Assembly: GCA_003222035.1 (NCBI GenBank)
Contig: QHUS01000050.1
Location: forward strand, 1 to 43,063
Source: Gemmatimonadota bacterium
GTDB taxonomy: Bacteria; Gemmatimonadota; Gemmatimonadetes; Gemmatimonadales; GWC2-71-9
DNA: 43,063 nt
Direction: 5' to 3'
The notes below the pieces were generated by a model. It was not told the DNA's origin, searched no databases, and saw nothing but the letters and a program-made list of their open reading frames with translations. Both the position numbers and the translations under genes were made by a program. Below, one piece after another: positions 1 through 8,261 of this stretch (positions within the stretch are counted from its first letter, which is position 1; each line of letters opens with the position of its first letter).

Positions 1-360
1 CGTCTCGAACGTGCCCCACATTTCGTTGCCCTTGAAATGCGCGATGGTGTGGAGCTTGGTCACCGTCTGACCCGCTCTCAGGTAACTCGGAAACGGGCCC
101 GCCTCGGTGACGACGCTGTCTCCACCGGCGCTGACCACCCGCACGGGGATCGGCTTGCCTTTGGGCAACGTCATCGTCCATCCTTTGGTGTTGGCTGTGG
201 CGTGCAGCACGGTCGCAACGACCACGCTATCGTTGGGGCCGACCATCGACTGTCCGTGCCACGTGCCGGCGACGTCGGACAGCTTCATGGGATGCTGCGC
301 GTTCGCGGCCGTAGTGAAGCCGGCGAGCGCTGCAGCGGCGAGAAACAAGGTCGGGCGCAT
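1..360 (-). CDS. Secreted protein of unknown function, partial (3' end outside window)
   Basis: The frame starts at an ATG ending at base 360 and runs off the left edge, giving 120 residues. The first ~22 residues (MRPTLFLAAAALAGFTTAANA) form a signal peptide ending in a good AxA-type site, so the product is probably periplasmic or secreted. A strong GGAGGAG ribosome site lies upstream. The mature part has no catalytic motif I recognise; it reads as a small beta-rich protein (segments KLSDVAGTWHG and MWGTFET). The same signal peptide type, upstream sequence and MWGTFE motif recur in the deleted copy at 10909-11043, so this is the intact member of a duplicated pair. Function unknown. Confidence 0.75.
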   Translation of the reverse strand, partial: MRPTLFLAAAALAGFTTAANAQHPMKLSDVAGTWHGQSMVGPNDSVVVATVLHATANTKGWTMTLPKGKPIPVRVVSAGGDSVVTEAGPFPSYLRAGQTVTKLHTIAHFKGNEMWGTFET

Positions 361-443
361 TTTGGAACTCCTCCTCGAGCCAGGTTAACGCGGCGGACGC
401 GGAAGAAGATGAGGGCTGTACCAACGTTTGGCCATCTGGCAGC

Positions 444-1430
444 GTGAAAACGCGCAGCCTCGGCACGACCGGCTACGTCGTCAGCGGGCTCGGCTTCGGT
501 GCCTGGGGTCTCGGCGCCGACATGTGGCGCGGCGTTGCAGATCGCGACGCCGGGGCCGCGCTGCGCGAGGCCGTCGATCGCGGCATCACCTTCTTCGATA
601 CCGCCCTGGCGTACGGAACCGGGCACAGCGAGCAACTCATCGGCGAAGCGCTACGGAACGACATCCGCGCCGGCCGGGTGGTCGTCGCCACCAAGGTCCC
701 GCCGCTGAACGAGGAATGGCCGGGCAAGGCGAGCCGGCCGCTCGCGGAAGTCTTTCCCGCGCGGCACATCGCGGCCTCGACCGAGCGCTCACTCAAGCAC
801 CTTGGCGTCGACGCGCTGGCATTGCTGCAGCTGCACGTGTGGCATGACGCCTGGCTCGACGACCCGGAGTGGGACACGACCTACGACCGCATCGTCCGGC
901 TGAAACAAGAAGGAAAGGTCCTGCACTGGGGCATCTCGATCAACGACCATGCGCCGGAGACGGCGCTGCGGGTGCTCGAGGATCCCATCTTCGAGACCGC
1001 CCAGGTGATCTATAACATCTACGATCGCTCCCCCGAGCGGGCTCTCTTCCGGCTCGCCCAGACGAAGCCGCTCGGCGTCATCGCGCGCGTGCCGTTCGAC
1101 GAGGGCGCGCTCACGGGGCAGATCCACGCGGACACGGTGTTCCCCGCGGGCGACTGGCGCGCGGAGTACTTCAGTGGTGACCGGCGAGCCGAGGTCGAGC
1201 GGAGAGCGACGGCCCTGACAGGCCTGCTGGACGACCAGGTGCGGACGCTCCCTGAGCTCGCCCTGCGGTTCTGTCTCTCAACGCCGCAGGTCTCGACGGT
1301 CATCCCCGGGATGCGCCGCGCCGCCCACGTGCGCGACAACGTCGCGGCAGTGAATCTCGGTTCGTTGCCGCCGCCCCTGCTCTCCAGGCTCGAGGCGCAT
1401 GCGTGGGAGAAAAATTGGTACCCTCCTTAA
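444..1430 (+). CDS. Aldo/keto reductase
   Basis: The 328-residue protein has the length and motif order of aldo/keto reductases, which reduce carbonyls with NADPH in the cytoplasm. The start is a GTG at 444 followed by the typical KTRSLGTTGYVVSGLGFG strand. The catalytic tetrad is visible as D52, Y57, K84 and H131 (segments FFDTALAYG, VVVATK, LQLH). The end segment with PQVSTVIPGMR matches the usual cofactor-binding region. It stands alone between genes on other strands or with other functions, so the substrate cannot be inferred. The specific subfamily (for example the YghZ/Tas-like group) is not resolved. Confidence 0.93.
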   Translation: MKTRSLGTTGYVVSGLGFGAWGLGADMWRGVADRDAGAALREAVDRGITFFDTALAYGTGHSEQLIGEALRNDIRAGRVVVATKVPPLNEEWPGKASRPLAEVFPARHIAASTERSLKHLGVDALALLQLHVWHDAWLDDPEWDTTYDRIVRLKQEGKVLHWGISINDHAPETALRVLEDPIFETAQVIYNIYDRSPERALFRLAQTKPLGVIARVPFDEGALTGQIHADTVFPAGDWRAEYFSGDRRAEVERRATALTGLLDDQVRTLPELALRFCLSTPQVSTVIPGMRRAAHVRDNVAAVNLGSLPPPLLSRLEAHAWEKNWYPP

Positions 1431-1502
1431 ATCGCAGCGTGGCTGTGGTCTGCGGCAGGACGTTGACGTCGGGTTGAAGGATCACGCGCAGATTCGCTTG
1501 CT

Positions 1503-2072
1503 ATGCCCGCCGAGCCCGCCTACGTTCCCGGCATGTCCGCGCCTGACTTGATGACCGCGGATGAGCTTCAACATGTCTACATCCCGGACAAGCAAGTCCA
1601 GCTCGTCAGGGGCGTACTGGTCGTGCGGGAGCTGCCGGGGCTACGACACGCACGCGTGGCAGCGGATCTCACCTTCCGGCTAAGCGTTCATGTGCATCAG
1701 GCCGACCTGGGTCAGGTCCTCGCGGAGGCGGGGTTCAAGCTCGCGAGCGATCCGGACACCGTCCGCGGTCCCGACGTGGCATTCATCACCAGAGACCGTC
1801 TCCCCGACCCCGAGCCGGCGGGGTTCGCTGACTTCGCGCCCGATCTGGCTGTCGAGGTGATCTCACCAGGCGATCGCGCCGGGGAAATCCTAGCCAAGGT
1901 GGCCGACTGGCTCTCAGCCGGGACGAGACTCGTCTGGGTCATCGACCCTGCCCGGCGGGTCGCGCGCGTCTATCGCACCGACGGCACCGAGCGGATCCTG
2001 ACCGTCGACGAAAGCCTTGACGGGGAGGACGTTGTTCCGGGCTTCACTTGCCCGCTCGGCGAAGTCATCTAA
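1503..2072 (+). CDS. Uma2 family (DUF820) restriction-endonuclease-fold protein
   Basis: This 189-residue protein matches the Uma2/DUF820 family, which has a PD-(D/E)xK nuclease fold and is mostly uncharacterised. The fold's acidic and basic positions are visible: D91 in GPDVAF, E118 in [11 protein letters not shown] and K132 in the following helix, then the LVWVIDP strand. The family is abundant in cyanobacteria and other environmental bacteria, often as scattered single genes, as here. An ATG at 1533 is an alternative start. No partner methylase or toxin/antitoxin partner is adjacent, so a role in DNA cleavage is only inferred from the fold. Confidence 0.9.
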   Translation: MPAEPAYVPGMSAPDLMTADELQHVYIPDKQVQLVRGVLVVRELPGLRHARVAADLTFRLSVHVHQADLGQVLAEAGFKLASDPDTVRGPDVAFITRDRLPDPEPAGFADFAPDLAVEVISPGDRAGEILAKVADWLSAGTRLVWVIDPARRVARVYRTDGTERILTVDESLDGEDVVPGFTCPLGEVI

Positions 2073-2078
2073 GGCCCG

Positions 2079-4172
2079 CTACACCACCCGCCCGATCGGT
2101 AACCGCCGGATCCGTTTCCCCGTGCCCGCAAAGATCGCGTTGCACACCGCCGGCGCGATCGGCGGCAGCCCCGCTTCGCCCACGCCGCTCGGCGCCGCAT
2201 CACTCCGCACCAGGTGAACCTCCACCGTCGGCATCTCCGCGAGCGCGAGCATGCGATAGTCGGTAAAGTTGCTCTGCGCCACGCGCCCATGCTCGATGGT
2301 GATCTCGCCGTACAACGCCGCCGTGAGGCCGTACACGATCGCGCCCTCGATCTGAGCCTGGACCGTATCCGGATTGACGACGATGCCGCAGTCGGCGGCG
2401 CACACCACGCGATGTACCCGCACCGCGCCGTCGGCCCCGACCGACACCTCGGCGACCTGGGCCAGGAACGTCTCGCCGAACTGCCACAACGCGATGCCGC
2501 GGGAGCGGCCCGCGGGTGGCGCCGTGCGCCAACCGGCGCGCTCCGCGGCCAGGTCGAGCACGCCGAGTAACCGCGGGTGATCCGCGACCAGCGCGCGGCG
2601 GTACTCGTAGGGGTCGCGACCCGCCGCGTGCGCCAGCTCGTCCACGAAGCTCTCCACCACCCAGCCATTCTGCGACGGTCCCACGCCGCGCCATGGCGCG
2701 ACGGGAATGCCGGGGTCTTCGGTGATGCGCTCCAGACGGAAGTGGGGCACGGGGTAGATCAGCTCGTCCGCGCCGCGGGTGATCAAGAACGATCCGCCCG
2801 CGGGGCCCACCAGCCGATGGCTCCACGCCACGGGCGCGCCACGCGCGTCGAGCCCGCCGCGCAACACGTTGTACGTCGCGGGACGGTACAGCGCGTTCTG
2901 AATGTCATCCTCCCGCGTCCACACGACCTGCACGGGCGCCGGCGTCTTTTGCGCCAGCTCCACCGCCTCGGTCGCGTAGTCCATCGGGCCGCCGCGCCGC
3001 CCGAAGCCGCCCCCCAAGTAAGTCACGTGCACCGTGATCGCCTCGACCGGGAGGCCCGTCAGCCGCACCGCGGCCTGTTGGATGCCCTGCGGGTTCTGCG
3101 TGGGCGCCCAGATCTCGCACTTGCCGTCCTTCACGTGCGCGGTGCAGTTCATCGGCTCCATGCAGGCGTGGGCGAGATAGGGCGCCTGATACACCGCGTC
3201 GACCGTCCGCGCGGCGCCTTTGAGTCCCTCGTCCACGTCGCCCACCTTGCGCACCACTTCGCCTGATCGCGCCGCCGCTGCGGTGAACGCGCTCCAGATG
3301 CCGTCGCTGCTCCAGCGCGCGGTCGCGCCCTCGTCCCACTCGATCTTCAGAGCCTTCTTCCCCTGGAACGCGGCCCACGTGTTCTCCGCGACCACGGCTA
3401 CGCCGCTCGAGATCTGGACCACGCGCTGCACGCCGGGTACGGCGAGAGCAGGGGCGGGGTCGAAGCTCTTCACGCGTCCGCCGAACACGGGGCAGCGCGC
3501 CACCGCGGCGTACACCATGCCTGGCGCGCGCACGTCGAGGCCGAACCGCGCTTCGCCGCTGACCTTCTCCGGTGTGTCGAGCCGCGGTGTGTGGCGGCCC
3601 ACGATGCGGAATTCGGAAGACGGCTTGAGCGGCGGGTCGGCGGGTACAGGGAGCGTCGCGGCGCGCGCCACCAGGTTGCCGTAGCCGAGCCGGCGGCCGG
3701 TGGGCACGTGCTCGACCGTGGAGTTCCGCGCCCGGCAGGCGTCGCGCGGCACGTTCCAGGTGAGCGCCGCCGCGGCGATCAGCATCTCGCGCGCGGCCGC
3801 GCCGGCTTTGCGGAGCGGCTCGAACCCGGTGCGCACGCTGCGGCTGCCCACGGTGAACTGGTCGCCGTACGCCGGATCGGCGTCGGCCTGCGCCACGCGC
3901 ACGCGGGTCCAGTCGGCCTCGAGCTCCTCGGCCACGATCATCGGCATCGCGGTGCGCACGCCCTGACCCATCTCCGACCGGCCGGTCCAGATGGTTACGG
4001 AACCGTCGGGTCCGATTTCGATCCAGGCGTTGGGCCTGAATGGCTGAGGCGCAGCAGCCGCGTGGGGCGGTTCGCGCTCGAACGCCGGCAGATACAGCCC
4101 GATCACCAGGGTGGCTCCGGCGGCGCCGCCGGTCTTCAAGAACTCTCGCCGATTCAGGGATGCGTGGCTCAT
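2079..4172 (-). CDS. Molybdopterin-binding large subunit, isoquinoline 1-oxidoreductase beta (IorB)-like
   Basis: The 697-residue protein is the molybdenum-cofactor subunit of a xanthine dehydrogenase-family hydroxylase. Residues 7-25 form a twin-arginine signal ([19 protein letters not shown]), typical of periplasmic IorB-type enzymes. The cofactor motifs are present: SEMGQGVRT at 67-74, GGGFGRRGG at 387-395 and the active-site glutamate E666 in GVGEAGLPP. The usual partner is a small 2Fe-2S subunit encoded next door, but both flanking genes are unrelated, so the subunit must be elsewhere or shared. The likely reaction is hydroxylation of an N-heterocycle or aldehyde; the substrate is unknown. 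It is divergent from the FMN reductase at 4280. Confidence 0.92.
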   Translation of the reverse strand: MSHASLNRREFLKTGGAAGATLVIGLYLPAFEREPPHAAAAPQPFRPNAWIEIGPDGSVTIWTGRSEMGQGVRTAMPMIVAEELEADWTRVRVAQADADPAYGDQFTVGSRSVRTGFEPLRKAGAAAREMLIAAAALTWNVPRDACRARNSTVEHVPTGRRLGYGNLVARAATLPVPADPPLKPSSEFRIVGRHTPRLDTPEKVSGEARFGLDVRAPGMVYAAVARCPVFGGRVKSFDPAPALAVPGVQRVVQISSGVAVVAENTWAAFQGKKALKIEWDEGATARWSSDGIWSAFTAAAARSGEVVRKVGDVDEGLKGAARTVDAVYQAPYLAHACMEPMNCTAHVKDGKCEIWAPTQNPQGIQQAAVRLTGLPVEAITVHVTYLGGGFGRRGGPMDYATEAVELAQKTPAPVQVVWTREDDIQNALYRPATYNVLRGGLDARGAPVAWSHRLVGPAGGSFLITRGADELIYPVPHFRLERITEDPGIPVAPWRGVGPSQNGWVVESFVDELAHAAGRDPYEYRRALVADHPRLLGVLDLAAERAGWRTAPPAGRSRGIALWQFGETFLAQVAEVSVGADGAVRVHRVVCAADCGIVVNPDTVQAQIEGAIVYGLTAALYGEITIEHGRVAQSNFTDYRMLALAEMPTVEVHLVRSDAAPSGVGEAGLPPIAPAVCNAIFAGTGKRIRRLPIGRVV

Positions 4173-4279
4173 GGCTTACCCGCGGAGGGCTTATCGTGTG
4201 AACCTAGCCGTGGTGTCAGGACCTGGTCAAATCGTGGCTCTGCTGGAACCAGTCCGCCGGATCGCGCGTTCTCCCCGCC

Positions 4280-4819
4280 ATGCAGATCCTCGCCATTTCC
4301 GGCAGCGTCCGCGCCGCCTCCACGAACGCGCGCGTGCTCGAAGCCGCGGCCCGACTGGCTTCCGCGTCGGTCGATGTGGTGCTGTACGACGGCCTCGAGA
4401 CGCTCCCGTACTTCAATCCCGACGTCGAGGCACGCGGCCTCCCGCCGCCCGTCGCGCGGTGGCGGGCGCAGGTCGGCGCGGCGGACGCGCTGCTGATCTC
4501 GAGCCCCGAGTACGCGCACGGCGTCCCTGGTGCCCTCAAGAACGCGCTCGACTGGTTGGTGGGAGGTCCTGAGCTATACCAGAAGCCGGTCGGCTTGCTC
4601 AACCCGTCGCCCCGGTCGACACACGCGCACGCCGCCCTGGTCGAGATCCTGACGACAATGGCGGCGCGGGTGAGCTCGGAAGCCTCAGCGGTCGTCCCCC
4701 TGTCGGGGCGCCCGCTCGATGCCGCCGCGATCGTGGGAGACCCGGAGCTCAGCTTGGCGATCCGATCCGCCCTCGACGCGCTGGTCCGCGCCGCCTCAAC
4801 CCCTGCCCGGGGCCTCTGA
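4280..4819 (+). CDS. NADPH-dependent FMN reductase family protein
   Basis: The 179-residue flavodoxin-like protein carries the flavin-phosphate loop GSVRAASTN (residues 8-16) and the hallmark SPEYAHGVPGALKNALDW (75-92) of NADPH-dependent FMN reductases and related quinone/azo reductases. The length fits the family. Its last 24 bases overlap the 3' end of the convergent ArsR-type gene (4796-5146). Likely a soluble oxidoreductase that passes electrons from NAD(P)H to FMN or a quinone; the substrate is not evident. Confidence 0.93.
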   Translation: MQILAISGSVRAASTNARVLEAAARLASASVDVVLYDGLETLPYFNPDVEARGLPPPVARWRAQVGAADALLISSPEYAHGVPGALKNALDWLVGGPELYQKPVGLLNPSPRSTHAHAALVEILTTMAARVSSEASAVVPLSGRPLDAAAIVGDPELSLAIRSALDALVRAASTPARGL

Positions 4820-5146
4820 GGTCTTGATCTTGGAGCGCTCGTTCCGGGCGCTCGCCAGGACCGCCCGCAGGAGCCCGGGAAAGCGCGCCTCCATGTCGTC
4901 GTACCGGAGCGACAGCATGCGCCGCCTGCCCTCGGGACGGATCCGCACCAGTCCCGCCAGACGGAGCCGCGCCAGGTGATAGCTGAGATTCGTCTTGGAC
5001 GCGTACGCGCCGAAGGTCGAGCAGCTGCGCTCGCCCTGCTGCGAGAGCTGCTGCACGATTTTCCGTCGGATCGGGTCGCTCAACGCCTCGAGCACGGCGG
5101 ACAGGGCGAATTGGTTCGGTTGCGGGTGACGGGGGGATTTCGGCAC
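4796..5146 (-). CDS. ArsR-family winged-helix transcriptional regulator
   Basis: From the GTG at 5144-5146 the product is 116 residues, a usual ArsR size. It contains the family core ALSDPIRRKIVQQLS (21-35), a recognition region with KTNLSYHLARLRLAGLV (51-67) and the wing RPEGRRRMLSLR. The single cysteine C42 (plus S41 and S43) does not form a recognisable ELCVC metal site, so it more likely belongs to the non-metal ArsR group. A longer frame upstream has no plausible start; a candidate promoter (TTGAAC-17-TATCTC, bases 5153-5181 on this strand) ends six bases before the GTG, which would make the message leaderless. It is divergent from the SDR gene at 5276 and probably controls it. Its 3' end overlaps the FMN reductase. 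Confidence 0.88.
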   Translation of the reverse strand: MPKSPRHPQPNQFALSAVLEALSDPIRRKIVQQLSQQGERSCSTFGAYASKTNLSYHLARLRLAGLVRIRPEGRRRMLSLRYDDMEARFPGLLRAVLASARNERSKIKTSEAPGRG

Positions 5147-5152
5147 GGCCCA

Positions 5153-5183
5153 GAGATAGCGCCGGTCGGTATTTCGTTCAAGA
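5153..5183 (-). promoter_or_regulatory. Candidate promoter of the ArsR-type gene
   Basis: On the minus strand, TTGAAC (5176-5181) and TATCTC (5153-5158) are separated by exactly 17 bases, and the GTG start follows after six bases. The -35 is part of the 8-mer TCTTGAAC, which also occurs, in the opposite orientation, in the palindrome at 5229-5247. Both hexamers are only moderate matches to sigma-70 consensus. Confidence 0.35.
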
Positions 5184-5228
5184 GTCGCTGAACCTTTTGG
5201 CGGAGGCGGGCGTTCCTGCAAACGTCCA

Positions 5229-5247
5229 ATGATTCTTGAACAATCAT
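5229..5247. promoter_or_regulatory. 19-bp imperfect palindrome, candidate ArsR-type operator
   Basis: ATGATTCTTGAACAATCAT is symmetric at 16 of 18 paired positions around a central G. It contains TTGAAC, which could serve as the -35 of the SDR promoter. Length, AT-rich arms and position in the divergent regulator/target spacer all fit an ArsR-family operator. This is inferred from sequence only. Confidence 0.5.
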
Positions 5248-5275
5248 CCAACTGTCGCGACACTGGAGGAGCATC

Positions 5276-6103
5276 ATGAGTGCAGCTACCACACCGGCTC
5301 GGTCTACGCCGGCCCCCGTCTCCGCTCCCACCGCGACGCCGGGCCGCATGGCCGGGAAGATCGCACTGATCACCGGCGGCAATAGCGGCATCGGCCTCGC
5401 CACCGCCGAGGCGTTTCTCAAGGCCGGCGCGAGCGTCGTCATCACAGGACGTGATCCCGACACGCTGCGGTCGGCTGAGCTGCGGCTCGGCGAGTTGGCT
5501 ACCCGCGATCAACTGGTGGCCGTGCGGGCGGACGTCACTCTAGCACACCAGCTCGACGAAGCCATCGACACGGTACGCCAGCGGTACGGGCGGCTCGACG
5601 TACTGTTCGTGAACGCCGGCATTGGCGAATTCATCCCGATCGCCGATGTGAGCGAACAGCATTTCGACCGCATCTTCGACACCAACGTCAAGGGCGCTTA
5701 CTTCACGATCAAGCGGGCGCTGCCTCTGCTCGCGCCGGGCGCGTCCGTCATTCTCAACAGCTCGATTGCGGGCCTGCTGGGCATGCCGGGCACGAGCGTC
5801 TATGCGGCGAGCAAGGCGGCGGTGCGGTCCCTGGCTCGTACGCTCTCGGCCGAGCTCGTGGACCGGGGCATTCGCGTCAACGTGATCAGTCCGGGGCCGG
5901 TCACTACCCCCATCCTCGACCGGCTGGGGCTCAGCCCCGAAGCGCGCGAGCAGTTCACCGCGCAGGTGCGACAGAGCGTGCCTCTCAAGCGTTTCGGGGA
6001 TCCGCGCGAGATCGCGGACGCGGCGGTGTTCCTGGCGTCCGACGAGTCCAGCTTCTTTGTCGGTGCCGAACTGGTTGCGGACGGCGGGTTGAGCCAGCTC
6101 TAG
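5276..6103 (+). CDS. Short-chain dehydrogenase/reductase (SDR)
   Basis: The 275-residue protein is a classical SDR. It shows the cofactor loop TGGNSGIG (33-40), the NAG motif (113-115), serines S162/S163 and the active-site Y176 and K180 in YAASK; ISPGPVTTP and the C-terminal FVGAELVADGG are also typical. An extra ~24-residue Ala/Pro/Thr-rich N-terminus precedes the Rossmann fold. The ATG at 5276 is supported by GGAGGAG four bases upstream, although M25 is an alternative. It is divergent from the ArsR-type regulator and is probably derepressed by the regulator's ligand. The substrate (an alcohol or ketone) is unknown. Confidence 0.93.
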   Translation: MSAATTPARSTPAPVSAPTATPGRMAGKIALITGGNSGIGLATAEAFLKAGASVVITGRDPDTLRSAELRLGELATRDQLVAVRADVTLAHQLDEAIDTVRQRYGRLDVLFVNAGIGEFIPIADVSEQHFDRIFDTNVKGAYFTIKRALPLLAPGASVILNSSIAGLLGMPGTSVYAASKAAVRSLARTLSAELVDRGIRVNVISPGPVTTPILDRLGLSPEAREQFTAQVRQSVPLKRFGDPREIADAAVFLASDESSFFVGAELVADGGLSQL

Positions 6104-6115
6104 ACCCACGCAACC
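6103..6115 (+). repeat. 13-bp direct repeat, copy 1
   Basis: GACCCACGCAACC begins at the last base of the SDR stop codon region. The identical 13-mer recurs at 6465-6477, where the epimerase-like gene stops matching its family. Confidence 0.6.
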
Positions 6116-6198
6116 AGTTTGGCGCGCCGGCTAAAGGCGGGATCAGTTCTCCCACGGCTAGCAGCCCTGAGGGGAGCAGCAATGAGTAGAGGAGCGCA

Positions 6199-6528
6199 AT
6201 GAGTAATAGAGTGTTCGTCAGCGGTGCGACCGGGGTGATCGGGAGCCGGGTGGTGCCGCAGCTCATCGCGGCGGGGCATCGGGTGACGGCGGTGGCGCGC
6301 TCGCCCGAGAAACGCGCCGCGCTCGAGCGCGCCGGCGCGTCGGCTATCAACGTCGATCTGTTCGACCCCATCGCGGTTCGCCGGGCTGTCGCGGGTCACG
6401 ACGTCGTGATCAACCTGGCGACCCACATCCCGCCCAGCTCGCGGGCGTTTCTGCCGGGCGGTGCGACCCACGCAACCGTTTCCACGCTCCGAGCGTCCCA
6501 TGATCGATGCCGCGCCTCCCCGTCGTAG
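6199..6528 (+). pseudogene. Truncated NAD(P)-dependent epimerase/dehydratase
   Basis: Residues 1-88 match the N-terminal Rossmann half of extended SDRs: MSNRVFVSGATGVIGSRVV gives the GxxGxxG dinucleotide site, followed by VVINLATHIPPSSRAFLPG. Full-length family members have about 300 residues, including the YxxxK site, which is absent here. After FLPGG the sequence changes to an unrelated tail and stops at residue 109. The change coincides with a 13-bp repeat also found just before the gene (6103-6115). The frame overlaps the start of the next gene (6507). It is therefore most likely the remnant of a 3' deletion, downstream of the SDR with which it may once have formed an operon. Confidence 0.75.
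6465..6477 (+). repeat. 13-bp direct repeat, copy 2
   Basis: Identical GACCCACGCAACC to 6103-6115, positioned within a few bases of where the truncated epimerase departs from its family. A short-repeat-mediated deletion or rearrangement scar is a plausible reading. Confidence 0.55.
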
Positions 6529-8258
6529 CCACACTTGTATTCGGCCTCGCCCCCGCCCTCGCCCCCCACGTCGCCGGGGCACAGGCCACGAGCGATTCGA
6601 GCCTCGTCGGGCTGTGGACGGCGAAGAAGTATTTCGGTCCCTACGTCCGTGGCCGCCTCGTGGTCGACCGGCGGGGTGGCGAATGGCGCGCCGAGATCGC
6701 AGGTCGGAGCGCGCCGGTCCGGACCGCCGGGGATACGGTCTCATTCGCGCTGCCGGGCGTAGGAGGCTCGTTCACGGGCCGCTTTGACTCGCGGCGCAGC
6801 ACAATTGCAGGGCAGTGGGTCCAGCCGCCCACGGTCGCGGCGGGCGGTCGGTTTGCCACGCCTCTCGCACTCACCTCGTGCGGCGCGAACTGCTTCGCGG
6901 GCGACGTCGTCCCGCTCGACGACCAGTTCACCTTTTACCTGAGAGTCACCCGCCGCTCGGACGGCAGCCTCGCGGCATTCCTTCGCAACCCGGAGCGCAA
7001 CCTCGGCAGATTTCTCCGCCCCGAACGCCTCGACCCAGCCAACGGAGCCGTTCGCCTCCTCAATGCTGGCGGCGACACCGTCGCCTCGGGTTTCATGCGA
7101 GGTGACGTACTGTCGCTCTTTATCGAAGGCCGCGGCGGATCGTACGACTTCCACCGTGTTCCCCCTGATAGCTTCAGCGATTTCTATCCGCGCGGCCGGC
7201 CGAGCGTGCGCTACTCGTACGAGCCTCCGCGCGCCCGGGACGACGGCTGGAAGGTCGGCACTCTGGAGCAGGTAGGCCTGTCGCGCGCCAAGATCACCGA
7301 GCTGATGCAGATGCTCTCGGACGCCGCGAGCGACTCGATGAACGCCTATCGGCTGCACGGCCTGCTCATCGCGCGCCACGGCATCCTCGTGTTGGAGGAG
7401 TATTTCTTCGGCGAGTACGCGGACAAGCCGCACGACACGCGCTCGGGGTCGAAGAGCGTGCTCAACGTGCTGATCGGCGCGGCGATGCAGGCCGGACTGC
7501 CAGTGAGCCCGAGCCTCCCGGTGTACGCCACCATGGGCGACAGCGCGGTCGCCGATCCGCGCAAGCGTGCCCTCACGGTCGAGCACCTGATCAACATGGC
7601 GTCCGGCCTGGACTGCGACGACGGCGCGCCCGACCCGCAGCCTCCGGGCAGCGAAGACGTGCTCACGCAGCAGGACACCAATCCCGACTGGTACCGCATG
7701 ATTCTCGGCTTGAAGATGGTGCGGGACCCGGGGTCTCAGGCGGTCTACTGCAGCATCAATCCGCACCTCGCCGGAGGGGTGGTCGCGCGCGCGACCCATC
7801 GGGCGCTCCCCGATCTCATCTGGGAGCTCGTCGGGCGGCCGCTCGACATGCAACACTACTACGTCCTGCTCGCGCCGCTCGGCGAGGGCTACATGGGCGG
7901 CGGCATGCGGTTTCGGCCGCGCGACTACACGAAGCTCGCGCAGCTCTATCTCAACGGCGGCACCTGGAACGGACGGCGCATCGTGAGCGCTGACTGGGTG
8001 CGGCGGTCGACCGAACCCCGCTACTCGATCGGCTCGACGAAGAATTACGGCTATCTCTGGTGGATGGGAGACTACCCCTACCGCGGGCGCACGGTGCGTT
8101 ACTACTTCGCCGCCGGCAATGGCGGGCAAATCTCGCTCGCCATCCCCGAGCTCGATCTGGTGGTGACGGCCCTTGGCGGCAACTACGCCGACCGCTCCGG
8201 GCAGACCACGACTCGAGAGCTGATCCCGCAGTACGTGCTGCCGGCGATCGATCGGTAG
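6507..8258 (+). CDS. Secreted serine hydrolase, beta-lactamase/class C-like
   Basis: The 583-residue protein begins with a signal peptide (residues 1-26, ending AGAQA). Residues ~30-240 form a beta-rich N-terminal region with no clear family. Residues ~250-583 form the serine beta-lactamase-like transpeptidase fold: the SxxK motif is S313-G-S-K316, the Tyr motif is around Y414 (AVYCSIN) and a GNGG turn near the C-terminus takes the place of KTG. Such proteins are esterases, D-amino peptidases or penicillin-binding-like hydrolases; true antibiotic hydrolysis cannot be inferred. The start lies inside the truncated epimerase frame, so the upstream promoter may have been altered by that rearrangement. 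Confidence 0.88.
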   Translation: MPRLPVVATLVFGLAPALAPHVAGAQATSDSSLVGLWTAKKYFGPYVRGRLVVDRRGGEWRAEIAGRSAPVRTAGDTVSFALPGVGGSFTGRFDSRRSTIAGQWVQPPTVAAGGRFATPLALTSCGANCFAGDVVPLDDQFTFYLRVTRRSDGSLAAFLRNPERNLGRFLRPERLDPANGAVRLLNAGGDTVASGFMRGDVLSLFIEGRGGSYDFHRVPPDSFSDFYPRGRPSVRYSYEPPRARDDGWKVGTLEQVGLSRAKITELMQMLSDAASDSMNAYRLHGLLIARHGILVLEEYFFGEYADKPHDTRSGSKSVLNVLIGAAMQAGLPVSPSLPVYATMGDSAVADPRKRALTVEHLINMASGLDCDDGAPDPQPPGSEDVLTQQDTNPDWYRMILGLKMVRDPGSQAVYCSINPHLAGGVVARATHRALPDLIWELVGRPLDMQHYYVLLAPLGEGYMGGGMRFRPRDYTKLAQLYLNGGTWNGRRIVSADWVRRSTEPRYSIGSTKNYGYLWWMGDYPYRGRTVRYYFAAGNGGQISLAIPELDLVVTALGGNYADRSGQTTTRELIPQYVLPAIDR

Positions 8259-8261
8259 TTA

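Noticed and set aside
1503..2072. Uma2 protein as part of a restriction or defence system
   Set aside because: No methylase, specificity subunit or other defence gene is adjacent; single Uma2 genes are common.
6741..8129. 462-residue open frame opposite the serine hydrolase
   Set aside because: Antisense shadow of a gene with a signal peptide and SxxK motif; GC-rich third positions keep the reverse frame open.
6507..8258. Calling the serine hydrolase an antibiotic-resistance beta-lactamase
   Set aside because: The fold is shared by many esterases and peptidases, and the KTG position is GNGG; resistance cannot be inferred.
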